The notes under the pieces are model-generated. The model was not told the origin of the DNA, did no database searches, and was given only the letters and a program-made list of their open reading frames with translations. 64,000 nucleotides of DNA from Agrostemma githago (taxonomy: Eukaryota > Streptophyta > Magnoliopsida > Caryophyllales > Caryophyllaceae). Shown piece by piece: positions 21,858 through 32,795 of this stretch. The DNA lies in assembly GCA_958450325.1 (NCBI GenBank), contig OY288254.1:35535577-35599576 (forward strand), read 5' to 3'. The position numbers and the translations under genes were made by a program. How positions within the stretch are numbered: the first letter of the stretch is position 1; every line of letters begins with the position of its first letter.

Positions 21858-23640
21858 TCAGCTCGATCCAGATTTTTCAAATTTTTCTAAGACTTTTTCC
21901 ACGGGTTGGTCAGTCAAGACTACAACAGGATGCGCGTCAAAGTACGACCTGAGTTTTCGGGCGGCGATGACGACTGCATAGGTTGCTTTCTCGACCACCG
22001 GGTAATTTCTTTCTGCTGCCCCCAGGGCATGACTCACAAAGTAAATAGGTTGCTGGGAGCTCGCTTCTTCCCTTAATATCACCGCACTTACCGTGGTATT
22101 TGTTACGGCGATGTAGAGAAAAAGTTTTTCCCCTGCTACTGGCCTTGCCAGGGTAGGTAACTTCTTCAAATGTTCCTTCAGCTGTTCAAAAGCCTCTTTC
22201 TGTTCGTCGTCCCACTTGAACTGTTTGTTACCCTTTAGCACTTTAAAGAAGGAGGTTGATTTGTCCGCCGACCTGGCAATGAAACGTGCCAGGGCAGCCA
22301 TTCTGCCTGTCAACCGTTGGATGTCCCTTATGGTTTTAGGCTCAGGGAGATCCAAGACAGCCTGAACCTTCTCAGGGTTGGCGTCTATCCCCCTGGAGCT
22401 AACTAGAAAACCTAAGAATTTTCCAGACCGGACTCTGAACGTGCATTTTTTCGGATTGAGCTTCATCTTGTAAGCCCGCAGGGATGAGAAAGTTTCCTGC
22501 AAATCCACCAGGTGTTCACTGTCTCCCTTACTTTTCACAATAGCGTAGTCGACATAAGCCTCTAGATTTCTCGATTTCTGGTCTTCAAAGACTTTGTCGA
22601 CTAGCCCCTGGTAGGTGGCGCCTGCGTTCTTCAGTCCGAATGGCATCATTTTATACATATAAGTGCCGGAGCTGGTAATGAAGGCGCACTTTACCCTGTC
22701 GGGTTGCCAAAGATACACCTGATGGTACCCTAAAAAAGTATCCAGAAAACTCAGCATAGAGTACCCACTAGTGGTGTCTACTAGCTGGTTTATTCTTGGA
22801 AGGGGGTAGCAGTCCTTTGGGCAGGCTTTGTTCAGGTTTGTGAAGTCCACGCACATCCTCCATGCACCTGACGACTTCTTGACCATTACGACATTCGCCG
22901 GCCATTCAGGGTAGTCGCAGATTTCTATGAAATCTGCGTTCAAAAGTTTCTCTATTTCTTCTTTGATAGCCAAGTCCTTTTCTGCAGACATATTTCTCTT
23001 CTTCTGCTTTACAGGGTGAGCCTCCGGGCTCACGTTCAGCCACTGAACGATGTGAGCCGGGTCGACTCCCGGCATTTCATCCGCCGAGTATGCAAAAATG
23101 TCCCTGTTGTCTCTAAGGACCTTGATGAGTTCTGCGCGGTAGGATTCTTCCAGGTCAGCCCCTACAAGGACCTGCCTGCCAGGCTCTAGATCTACCAGCA
23201 TGCTTTCCCCTCCAGGTTCGAGGTGGTCAGCTGCATGCTGGCTGGCTGGGATCTGTCCCTCCCTGCTGGGGGAGCAATCAGCTTTCCTTTTTCCTTTCCT
23301 TTCTGTCTCGTGGGTCTGCAAAGCCACCGAGTAACAGTGCCTGGCAGACTCTTGGTCCCCATGGATCTTTCCTTTCAGGCCAAAGTCTGTTACGTAGGCC
23401 ACTGTTAGGGCTCGGATTGATATTGCGGCTTCGATTTCGTCCAAGGTGGCTCTACCAATCAAGGCGTTGTATGTTGATTTCGCATCTACCACGACGAACG
23501 ACGCCCTGACATTCCTGGCATAGGTCCCTTCTCCGAATATCACTGGCAAGTCTATAATTCCCATTGGGAGCACGCCTGCCCCGCTGAATCCATATAGTGA
23601 TCCAGGGGCAGGTTTCAAGTGTCTTCTTTCCAGTCCCATT
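21858..23640 (-). pseudogene. Tat protease remnant, reverse transcriptase and RNase H
   Basis: The frame starts after the protease active site: only its tail (YNALIGRATLDEI) is seen. I find no DTG/DSG motif between the end of gag and 23640, so the catalytic loop appears deleted. Reverse transcriptase runs from about 23060, with WPANVVMVKK, WRMCVDFTNLNKACPKD and PFGLKNAGATYQ. The catalytic box reads YVDY instead of YVDD, because codon 22545-22547 is TAC. RNase H follows (SAVILREEA, YPVVEKATYAV). The enzyme would copy element RNA to DNA in cytoplasmic particles, but this copy should be inactive. Confidence 0.92.
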
Positions 23641-25608
23641 TTCTCGAAGGCGTCCCTTTTGGACTCCCTGCCCTTTCAGCATAACAGATCTGATTTCGTA
23701 GCTCACGAATCTGCCTCTTTTGGCCTCTCCTGCTTGTTTGGCCCTCTGCATCCCCTGATATCACATGGATTATCAGGCGGTTTTGCACCGAGCCTTCAGG
23801 GTTTTCCACTGTTTCTTTCTGGGTTTTGTTCCTTGCTGCGTAGTTGCTCAGCCAGCCATTCCTGATGAGCTTCTCGATTTCGTCCTTCAGGTGGCGGCAC
23901 TCTTCGGTGGTATGGCCTACGCAGTCATAGAATGTACATAATTTCTTGGGGTCCCCTTTCGGGCTGCGTGGTTAGCTTGGATGGTTCCACTTAGCAGTTT
24001 CCTTCTCTAGTTCGAAAATCTCTGCCCTGGATTTGTTGAGGGCTGTGTAGTTGTCGAATCTAGGCTGGTAAACTGTGTGTTCCTTCTTGGGGGTATCCCC
24101 TTCCTCGACTCTCTGTTTCCCTGCTTCATTCCTGCCGCGTCCACCCTGCGGTCCCCCCTGCTGCCTGATAGGGCCTGCGGGGGTATCCGGCAGGCTGTGG
24201 AACTCTTCCTGCAGCATAAATCCTTCTGCGATCTTTCTAGCTTTGGCCAGAGTTTCTGGCTGGGCCCTGATCATCTGGTTTTTCATCTCACCAGGGAGCA
24301 GGGAGTTAGTTAGCGCGTACGTTCCTGTTGCATCATCTATTTCTTTCACTTGCTGGAAGGACAGGTCAAACCTCTTCAGGTACTCCCTGAAAGTCTCACC
24401 CTTCCTCTGCCTAAGGGTTATTAGGTCAAACCGAGTAAGACGACGCCTCTTGTTTCCAGCATACTGATCTAGGAAGGCCTCTGCCAATTCGATGAAAAAA
24501 CTAATTAACCCCTGCGGCAAGTCTCTAAACCAACCCTAGGCCAGACCCACCAGGGTGGTTGGAAAGATCTTGCACCAGACTGCGTCGTCGGCATCGTACA
24601 TGCCCATATGACTCTCGTACGCGGCTAAGTGGTCTTCCGGGTCAGTCGTGCCGTCGAATTTAACAGAGGGCGTCTTAATTTTTGGGATGGGGTACCCCTG
24701 CACCTCTGGGTAAAGAGGGGTTTTTGTAGGCCTTCCCACCACCTTCGACCTGCTCCCCGTGGAGTGGTAACCGTGATCCCCCCATCTGTCGGGGGTCGGT
24801 TTCCAACTACCAGGGGAACGGTGTCGAGGCGGTTGCCGGCTAATTGTCTCGTCGTCCCATCTATCAGGAGAGTGATGTCGTGGGCGCTTCTTCTGAGCTG
24901 GCTCAAGATTGTCCCCCTGACGATGCTTTGACCCAACGGGCTGCCCCTGATTAAGTCTTGACTGGAGGCTTCTAGACAGGCCCGGTGCTGGCTGCGAGTC
25001 TGCCACCGGCGTCAGCGTGGAGAAGACGTCGCCATGTCTCTCTCCTAGGCACTTGGACGCAGGCTCGATCTGTGCCTCATCCGGTTCTGGAGGTCTTGGG
25101 ATAAACCCCTTCTTTCACGGGCATCGGTGGACTCTGTTGTGTGTATGGAGAACGCCTGCTGAGCAGGCGGTTCCTGGTTGCCGGCCGTAATGCGCCTCTG
25201 CACCTGAGCATACACTTGTGCTGTTTTCTTCGCCTTCCGTTGGATTTTTCTGGCGGCGGTTCGCTTTGAGCCTCCAGCTCCTTCTCCACTTTCGAAGTGA
25301 AGCTGCCTGGGGTTTGTGGCGACCCTGCCTACCAGATCCTCCGGAGTAAATTCTTGGTTAAGCATTGCCGAGAAGAAGGCCGCCGTCTGCGCCATCTGAG
25401 CGGGGGTGAGGTTTAGGGGCTGCCTCGAATGTGCCCCCTGCTCAGCTGTAACAGCGACGTCCTTACCGGGCGCTCCGTGGAAGCTTGCTTGCCCTACTCC
25501 TGGGATTGTGGCAGCGGGCGTCTTTTCTTGGAACGGCATGCTGTACAGGGGGGCCGCTGGTGGCACTGTTGGGCCTGCCCCTGAACTGGCATCAATGATT
25601 TCAGGCAT
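23641..25608 (-). pseudogene. Tat element gag
   Basis: The start is ATG 25608 (MPEIIDASS), about 80 bp after the primer site. The N-terminal part is low-complexity, then basic (RPRHHSPDRW). The capsid-like core (PEDHLAAYESHMG, LDQYAGNKRRRLTRFDL, LKRFDLSFQQV) is typical of Tat gag. A zinc knuckle of the C-X8-H-X4-C type (CTFYDCVGHTTEEC) lies at about 23893-23935. Breaks: a frame change and stop near 25045, TAG at 24536-24538, TAA at 23972 and frame changes before protease. Gag forms the particle that packages element RNA. Confidence 0.88.
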
Positions 25609-25686
25609 GATTTGTTATAACTGGCTAATTTTTGTATTTGAGAATGGTTGATTTTGTGGGTAATTTCGTAGGTACAACCGTATCGG

Positions 25687-25705
25687 TCCCCACAGACGGT
25701 GCCAA
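25687..25705 (-). other. Primer binding site of Tat element
   Basis: Minus-strand TTTGGCACCGTCTGTGGGGA starts two bases inside the 5' LTR. Its position and TGGCACCG opening fit a tRNA primer site; which tRNA cannot be settled by eye. Confidence 0.65.
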
Positions 25706-25707
25706 AT

Positions 25708-26497
<790 letters not shown>

Positions 26498-26608
26498 AAT
26501 TGCATATCGTGAGTCTCTCCATCTTAAATGAGTCCGTCCCGCGAATCACAGCCACATGATCAAATCACATGAATGGCTGAGATTCAGCGTCATCTTCATT
26601 GTATATAA

Positions 26609-26785
26609 TCTTACTGTTATAGTAAGATAACACTATTACAGTAACACAACTATCTTACTGTGACACTATCACAGTAATAAGGAATTACAATAATAATGTC
26701 ACAGTAATAATGTTACAGTAACAGAACACTATTACAGTAACACAAATATCTTACTGTGACACTATCACACTATTACAGTAACACC
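26609..26785. repeat. Cluster of ACAGTAA/TTACTGT motifs
   Basis: By eye six ACAGTAA and three TTACTGT occur in 177 bp, including the hairpin CTTACT-gttat-AGTAAG near 26610. A block acactattacagtaacac is repeated. The cluster occupies the left subterminal region only. Confidence 0.75.
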
Positions 26786-26789
26786 GGGA

Positions 26790-27085
26790 TGGCGCCGTCG
26801 CTGGTTCGTCCTGAAACAAGGCAAACTGTTCTGGTTCAAGGAGAGCGTGATCACACGTGCGTCTAAACTGCGCGGTGTCATCCCCGGTTCACGATTGCCT
26901 GACCATTAAAGGAGCCGAGGATGTGTTGAACCGGGAATTCGCGTTTGAGCTGTCTTTTAGGGATGATACGTTGTACTTCATTGCTGATTGTGATAGAGAT
27001 AAGGAGGATTGGATTAATTCGATTGGGAGATCGATTGTGAAATTCTCAGGCTCTGTTACTGATTGCGAGATCGTTGATTATGATT
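26790..27085 (+). pseudogene. Captured PH-domain gene fragment (AtPH1-like)
   Basis: The + strand encodes WRRRWFVLKQGKLFWFKES, then KLRGVIP and, one base out of frame, VHDCLTIKGAEDVLN, FAFELSFRDDTLYFIAD, DWINSIGRSIV and SVTDCEIVDYD. This is the pleckstrin homology domain of the small plant PH1 protein, covering most of the domain from its second strand to the C-terminal helix. One extra base near 26885 breaks the frame, and the first strand and start codon are missing. The GC-rich codon use of the first part contrasts with the AT-rich flanks. The host protein binds phosphoinositides; this fragment is probably non-functional. It sits inside a TIR element, as expected for transposon gene capture. 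Confidence 0.82.
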
Positions 27086-27357
27086 GTGATTGTAATTGAT
27101 TTGATTCGATTCGTTGCGATTTTATCGTAATCAGTCAAGATTGGGGAAATTATTACTGCAACTGATTGAATTGATTGAGGTGGTTGATTTTGATTTTGAT
27201 TTTGATTGTAATTGATTTGATTAGGGTTTGTGTGACATATTTGGGGAAAACTCAATTACCAGCGTAATAATGAAACAATGGCCCTATATTACACAAACCC
27301 TAATATATTTGTGTGATATAAGCCGTTGATCTCATTAGATCTAATGGCCCTAAATTA
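27086..27357. other. Non-coding right part of the TIR element
   Basis: Repeats of gattttgatt and tgattgtaattgatttgatt follow the gene fragment and may be its 3' flank. A short mirror, tagggtttgtgtgacatattt against acacaaaccctaatatattt, lies at 27222-27310. No gene. Confidence 0.4.
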
Positions 27358-27396
27358 CGGGACGGACTCATTTAATGAGGAAGACTCACCGGATCC

Positions 27397-27400
<4 letters not shown>

Positions 27401-27470
<70 letters not shown>
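27401..27470. repeat. (TA)n microsatellite
   Basis: TA run on the right side of the TIR element. Confidence 0.98.
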
Positions 27471-27471
<1 letters not shown>

Positions 27472-27849
27472 CAAGAATAAATTTGAGAAAAAAACCAAAA
27501 AAATTGTAAAAAAGAAATATTAAATATAAAAAAGGTTGTTTAAACATTTAAACTAATAATTATATAAAACTAAAACTAAAACTTTATAACACATATATAA
27601 TTAAGAAAATAAAATTTAATAAAAATAAATTGGATCAAAAGGCAAAAAACTGTAAAAAAAAAAAAAAAACTTTAAATATAAAAGGGTTAAAACTTTATAG
27701 CACATATATAATTAAGAAAATAAAATTTAGTAAGAATAAATTAGATCAAAAGGCAAAAAATTGTAAAAAAAAAATTAAAATATAAAAGGGTTGTTTAAGC
27801 ATTATATATATGCCACGTGGCAAAAAATTTAAATCTATATATATGTATG

Positions 27850-27881
<32 letters not shown>

Positions 27882-28140
27882 CAGCAAGAATAAATTTGAG
27901 AAAAAAACAAAAATAATTGTAAAAACAAAAATATTAAATATAAAAAAGGTTGTTTAAACATTTAAATTAATAATTATATAAAACTAAAACTTTATAACAC
28001 ATATATAATTAAGAAAATAAAATTTATTAAAAACAAATTGGATCAAAAGGCAAAAAATTGTAAAAAAAACTTTAAATATAAAAGGGTTGTTTAAGCATTA
28101 ATTATATGTCACGTGGCAAAAACTTTAATGCTTAAATGAC

Positions 28141-28238
<98 letters not shown>

Positions 28239-28784
28239 TGAGAAAAAAACCAAAAAAAAATTGTAAAAACAAAAATATTAAATATAAAAAAAGGTTGTTT
28301 AAACACTTAAATTAATAATGATATAAAACTAAAACTTTATAACATATACTCCCTCCTATTCAGAGTATTCTTCCCTAATTTTTTTGGGGGGGAAACCAAG
28401 GAGAGAATAAAATAATAATAATAAATGGTGGAGATAAAGTAAGAGAGATGAATAAAAAGTGGGGTATGAAGTGTAAAAGATGGGGTATAAAGTGAAAAAG
28501 TGTTGAGTTTAGGTGTGGAGAAAAAGAATAAAGAATGATTAAAATTATTTCCAAAAAAGGAAAGTGATAAGAAAACCAAACTAAGCTCAAAAAGAAAAAG
28601 TGGGAGGAATACTTAGAATAGGAAGGAGTATATAATTAAGAAAATAAAATTTAATAAGAATAAATTAGATCAAAAGGCAAAAAATTATATAAAAGAAAAA
28701 CTTTAAATATAAAAGGGTTGTTTAAGCATTAATTATATGCCACGTGGCAAAAAATTTAATGCTTAAATGATCCTTTTAATTATA
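27471..28784. repeat. Three direct copies of an AT-rich unit with a CACGTG palindrome
   Basis: Units begin with aataaatttgagaaaaaaa or similar at about 27471, 27883 and 28236. They end with a palindrome, TGCCACGTGGCA (27811), TGTCACGTGGCA (28107) and TGCCACGTGGCA (28738). They share cttataacacatatataattaag and ggatcaaaaggcaaaaa. Unit 1 has an internal duplication. A (TA)n and (GA)n run (28144-28233) precedes unit 3, and a MITE interrupts it. No coding sequence. Confidence 0.8.
28349..28628. mobile_element. Stowaway-type MITE
   Basis: The 280-bp unit starts CTCCCTCCTATTCAGAGTA and ends with the imperfect complement GAATAGGAAGGAG, flanked by TA on both sides (28347-28348 and 28629-28630). The terminal CTCCCTCC and TA duplication are the Stowaway (Tc1/mariner) signature. 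The sister repeats show the empty site (aacacatatataattaag). Confidence 0.92.
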
Positions 28785-29112
28785 TATATAGGTAGATGCC
28801 AAATTATTCAAAGATCCTAAATGCAATTTAATCCTATCAAATTTATAATTAGCCTCATTACCAAATCTTACTCCCACTTGAAACTTAATTCTGGATACTA
28901 AAGTCTTAATGCTAGACTCCTTAGAAGTGAAAATTTCTTGTTTCTCTCTTTCCAGATTAGTGCTACTATATGTCTATAGTTGCAATGCTGACTTGCATCC
29001 AGGGAGTTTTCCAGTGCTTCCTCTTGAGGGGAGATGCCATCCACTTCACTATCCTGTTCAGAGATGGGTTTCGCACATCTACATTCATCCAAGCATTAAT
29101 GTCCATCCAAAC
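28785..29112 (-). pseudogene. 3' part of an older LINE (zf-RVT tail)
   Basis: On the minus strand WMDINAWMNV, then SPLKRKHWK, and in shifted frames IWKERNK, KTLVSRIKFQVGVRFGNEA are the usual C-terminal tail of plant LINE ORF2. The frame is broken by stops and at least one shift. The sequence stops at the LTR of the giant element, and its upstream part reappears beyond that element at 54337. Confidence 0.75.
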
Positions 29113-31280
29113 TGTGGACGTCCGTCCGCACCGCCCGGCGCCCCACGCGGGACCGAACCGGTTTTTCAACGTGTGGAGGAGGCCACCCACGCGGCCCCCT
29201 ACCTGCCGGGGACCGGTCCGATCTCGCGTACAGGGCGAAGTGTCGGACCTCGATTTGGATGACGATCCGGACTTGTACTAGACGGGTGTGGGCACTCGTG
29301 TTTTCGTTTGGGAATCAATCGAGTCGTGGTTGTAAATGATTAAAGGCCATTTTGTTTGGTAAGGCGACCTTTTTGGTGAACTGAAGTTGTTGCCGATTTG
29401 TGGAGTCGCCACCGAGTCAATTATGGGGACTCGGAAACCGTTCAAGTCAACTTTGATCCCTTACCTGCTCAAAGTTGAGTGGCACGGGACCTAAAGATAA
29501 AGACTTGTACCCTTAAGCACTCCATGCCTGGAATGACTCTCATTGCCAATGGTTTCTGACATCCGGAAACCGTCGATTCTGAGTAAGGGGTGAGGGTACG
29601 TATTTGGAAGCCAATATCCGATAGATGTCAACACCCAATCCCGCCCGCACTATAGCGGCCTCTACTAATTAATCGGTAGGCTGATATGTTAGTCCTTTTG
29701 TTGTGGTGGAAGTACTGTAACATCTGTTGTTTTAACCCTAAGCCTTTTGCTATGTCGGTTGTTTAAGGACAAGTAAGTTTTGTCGTCAAAGTAGTTGTGT
29801 TTACATTCTTTGCATGCGATTTCACGTGACAAGCAGGCCATGAAAAGATGCACGTAGGAGAGTAGAGAGTACTAGTATTATACGTATTAGCAAATCAGTT
29901 TTAACGCGATAATACGGATATTAGTCATTCTCGTGGTATACCTTACCTGGTATTCTGCTTAAGATGCGTCGGTTCGGTATTAATAGAGATGCGTCAAACC
30001 TAATAAGGCGAGCACTAGGACTACTACGGAACCCGACCATCACTTTGCTCAATTTTAGTTTTTTTACGTTTTGAATTCCGTGTTAGGTGATTTAGCATGC
30101 GATTATAAGGTCATAAAAGTAATAAATCATATGAAAAACTGTATGTAAATGTGAATGTAAGTAAATCACTTAGCGAGGAGTTGCACCCTCGGAGTATACA
30201 CTAAACGGGATACGATGCATAGATAGTTTGAGATCGGATCTCGGAATTACTCGGATCTATTTAGTGTATTTTAATGTTTGCGGTTGAAGTTGGGATGTTA
30301 CGTATTTTAGTAGATGTTTGTGGGCTTAGTGCCCACATCTAGTGTTGTTGTAGTGCATAATAATAGAAAGTGCGAGTATGGAAAGTTTTGTTTAGATGGC
30401 AACCTAGTGACGAAACGACTTCGATAGGCGGATCCTCCTAGCTTGACCAGTTATTCCGGCAGAGAACCGTTACCGTTTGACCTTCCCGCGGCTATTCGGG
30501 CAAAGCTTCGTTGCTAAATACTAGTTTTGCGGCTAATCCGACAGAACCTGGGTACTAGCTTTGAGCTAGTCGATCACAGGCACCTAGGTATCGAGTGGAG
30601 TGCTCGAAGGTGAGGAGTAGCGTTGATGTCGCCTTTAATATCGGAACTACGATCGAGTGGATCGTTTGCCTCGGGTGTTGGAGTGCGAGCCCTTAGCGAG
30701 AGTTTAGAGGGGGAAGAGAATTGAATGTTATGTGTGGAAATGATGGCGTGAAGGGGGGTATTTATAGGTGTTTTCGGCCCTCGTCGCCCATATAGGCGCC
30801 CGAGCTGGGGCGTACTAAGACTCAGGCGTCTGGGTCCGGGCGTGGGGAGACCCAGGCGCGTCAGGTGGTGCGGTTGGAGTTCTGAGGATACGGTTTTGAT
30901 ACTTTCCAAAACCGAGAGGGAGGATTGTGATATGATTCTTGGGGATTAAGTTTACCCCGGGTTTGACCTAGCGCCGTGGGTTTAGTATGCCTCGGGTGTT
31001 CATCCCGAGGTTCGCTTGGCGCGGTGTTGACTTGGTTCGAGTTTCGGGACCGACTCGGGGTCCCGGTGTCAGAATTGACTCTAATTAGTGTTTATGTGAT
31101 CGTAACGACACGACTAAGGCTGCCATCATGTTAGTTTAATTTGCCCGAATAATTTATTTGATCCGTTCTATAGAAAAACTATCTAAAACACCGCGAACCC
31201 GCGTCGCGTTGCAGTCCTATCGTCATCGGGTGTTTGTTGGGCGCCTCTGCAGCCACCAGGTCCAAATCTGGGTGTCTACA
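29113..31280 (-). repeat. 3' LTR (element sense) of the giant element
   Basis: Starts TGTGGACGTCC and ends GGGTGTCTACA on the + strand. It is nearly identical to 52157-54336 with scattered differences. TATA is at 30759-30766 (minus). Confidence 0.92.
30759..30867 (-). promoter_or_regulatory. LTR promoter with 15-bp-phased GC-rich module
   Basis: Minus-strand TATAAATA (30759-30766) is preceded upstream by five consecutive 15-bp units at 30793, 30808, 30823, 30838 and 30853. They alternate between a TAGGCG/CAGGCG type and a GGGCG type, for example CAGGCGTCTGGGTCC then GGGCGTGGGGAGACC. The other LTR has the same block at 53849-53923. Confidence 0.6.
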
Positions 31281-31300
31281 GAAGCCCCCACTTTGACTGA
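31281..31300 (-). other. Polypurine tract of the giant element
   Basis: Minus-strand AGTGGGGGCTTC ends at the LTR. The same site with nearly the same sequence exists in the second Ogre-like element at 58994-59010. Confidence 0.75.
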
Positions 31301-31644
31301 GGCTTGGACAAGGCGAAAGTCAAAGTATAGCCGCCCAGGTCAATCGAAGATTACGTCCTGGTGGCTGTCCGGTCGGGTCACTTTAAGTCCGTTAGACTGT
31401 GCGTTGAGGCTCGCCAGTCAAGGTTTAGAAGTCATACCTGACGTCTTCGCTTGTGGTTGTTTGCTTGGGCTCGGGCCGTTGCTTGTTATCTTGTTCTTGA
31501 TTCTTTGTGCGCGCGCGCTTTGTCTTCTTCGATTTATTCAAGGTTTTGTTTAATTTTAAGCGCTTTTATGTGTTAGGTGTAAATGTATTACTTTTCATTT
31601 GGGCGAATATTTTTGGGATACTTGTGAACCCTTGATGAAATAAA

Positions 31645-32045
31645 AAGTTCGGTGGCATCAGTCTCCACTCGAACGGTCGTATTTGGGATGCTTTTGACCC
31701 CTAGGACGAACATAACAAGATAAAATGATATAAAACTACTCGAGGGCGTTAGTCTCCACTCGAATAGCTGTCTTTCGAGATGCTTATGACACCTAGGACA
31801 AAAATTGCTGACATAAAACTATTCGAGGGCGTCAGTCTCCACTCGAATAGCTGTCTTTCGGGATGCTTATGACCCCTAGGACAAAAATTGGTGATATAAA
31901 ACTATTCGAGGGCGTCAGTCTCCACTCGAATAGCTGTCTTTCGGGATGCTTATAACCCCTAGGACAAAAATTGCTGATATAAAACTATTCGAGGGCGTCA
32001 GTCTCCACTCGAATAGCTGTCTTTCGGGATGCTTATGACCCCTAG
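31645..32045. repeat. 83-bp tandem array with a perfect hairpin per unit
   Basis: attcgag landmarks at 31821, 31904 and 31987, with a variant at 31738, give an exact 83-bp period over about 4.7 units. Each complete unit carries CTATTCGAG and, 14 bases later, CTCGAATAG, which can pair over 9 bp. A second short pairing is possible between cgggatg and the later acccctag. The array sits between the polypurine tract and the antisense genes. Confidence 0.9.
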
Positions 32046-32049
32046 GAAA

Positions 32050-32390
32050 AAATTTGTTGTGCCTCCGGGACAACTTTGACCCTCGGGCAAAATTGCTGTT
32101 TGCTGTGCCTCTGGGATCTTTGACCCCTCGGGCAAGTTGTTGTTGCTGTGCCTCCGGGATCTTAGATCCCTTGGGCAAAATTGCTGCGCCTCCGGGATAA
32201 CTCTGACCCTCGGGCAAAATTGCTGTTGCTGTGCCTCCGGGAACTTAGATCCTTCGGGCAAAATTGCTGTGCCTCCGGGATAACTTTGACTCTCGGGCAA
32301 AATTGCTGTGCCTCTGGGATAACTCTGACCCTCGGGCAAAATTGCTGTGCCTTCGGGATAACTTTGACCCTCGGGCAAAATTGCTGTTTG
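32050..32390. repeat. Array of about 38-bp units (gtgcctccggga...ctcgggcaaaa)
   Basis: Eight units start near 32050, 32105, 32149, 32186, 32232, 32270, 32308 and 32347. The last ones are regular at 38-39 bp and the first are longer. Each has TGCC...GGCA ends able to pair, and one unit has GGGATC-tta-GATCCC at 32156. The LPEGQSYP reading on the minus strand is only the repeat translated. Confidence 0.88.
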
Positions 32391-32720
32391 TTTATTTGTT
32401 TTATTAAAATGCTTGTTATGTGAGTTTGTCTTAGTTAATTTTGTTTTGCAGGCTTGTCTTATTTTGTTCGGGTTTGTTCTTGCTTTTGTCTTGGTTTGTT
32501 TATGCATTCGAGTCTGTTCAGCGTTCAATTATGTTAGTCTTGGTTGTTTTGTTACGTGTCCGGGTGCAGCGTTAAGTGCTTGTTTTATTAGTCGAGAGTG
32601 TATTATGGATGTTTACTTAGTAGTTGTCCCATTATTGTTGTTTTGCTTGTCTTAGTAGGTGCGTGTATTGTCTTTGAGTCGCGTTTGTTTTGCATCGTTT
32701 TAGTCTGGGTTGGGCCGCTT

Positions 32721-32795
32721 AGGCGCGCATCCTTCAGCGCTCCAAGACTCGGGCGCCCAGCCCCCAGCGTGCTAGAACTCGAGCGCGTCAGCTGG
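32721..32795 (+). promoter_or_regulatory. GC-rich 15-bp-phased module before the antisense PMD gene
   Basis: Cores AGGCGC, AGCGCT, GGGCGC, AGCGTG and AGCGCG lie at 32721, 32736, 32751, 32766 and 32782. AAGACTCGGGCGCC here matches AAGACTCAGGCGTC in the LTR module. The start codon of the gene is at 32952. No clear TATA box is seen. Confidence 0.5.

Noticed and set aside
26790..27085. A functional PH1 gene
   Set aside because: The first strand and start codon are missing, a one-base shift breaks the frame, and the piece lies between transposon ends.
31645..32390. Regular repeats resembling a CRISPR array
   Set aside because: The repeats are head-to-tail without unique spacers, there are no cas genes, and the DNA is eukaryotic.
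31915..32528. Minus-strand frame with repeated LPEGQSYP-like residues
   Set aside because: It is the 38-bp tandem array translated; the array is non-coding and sits in the 3' region of an LTR element.
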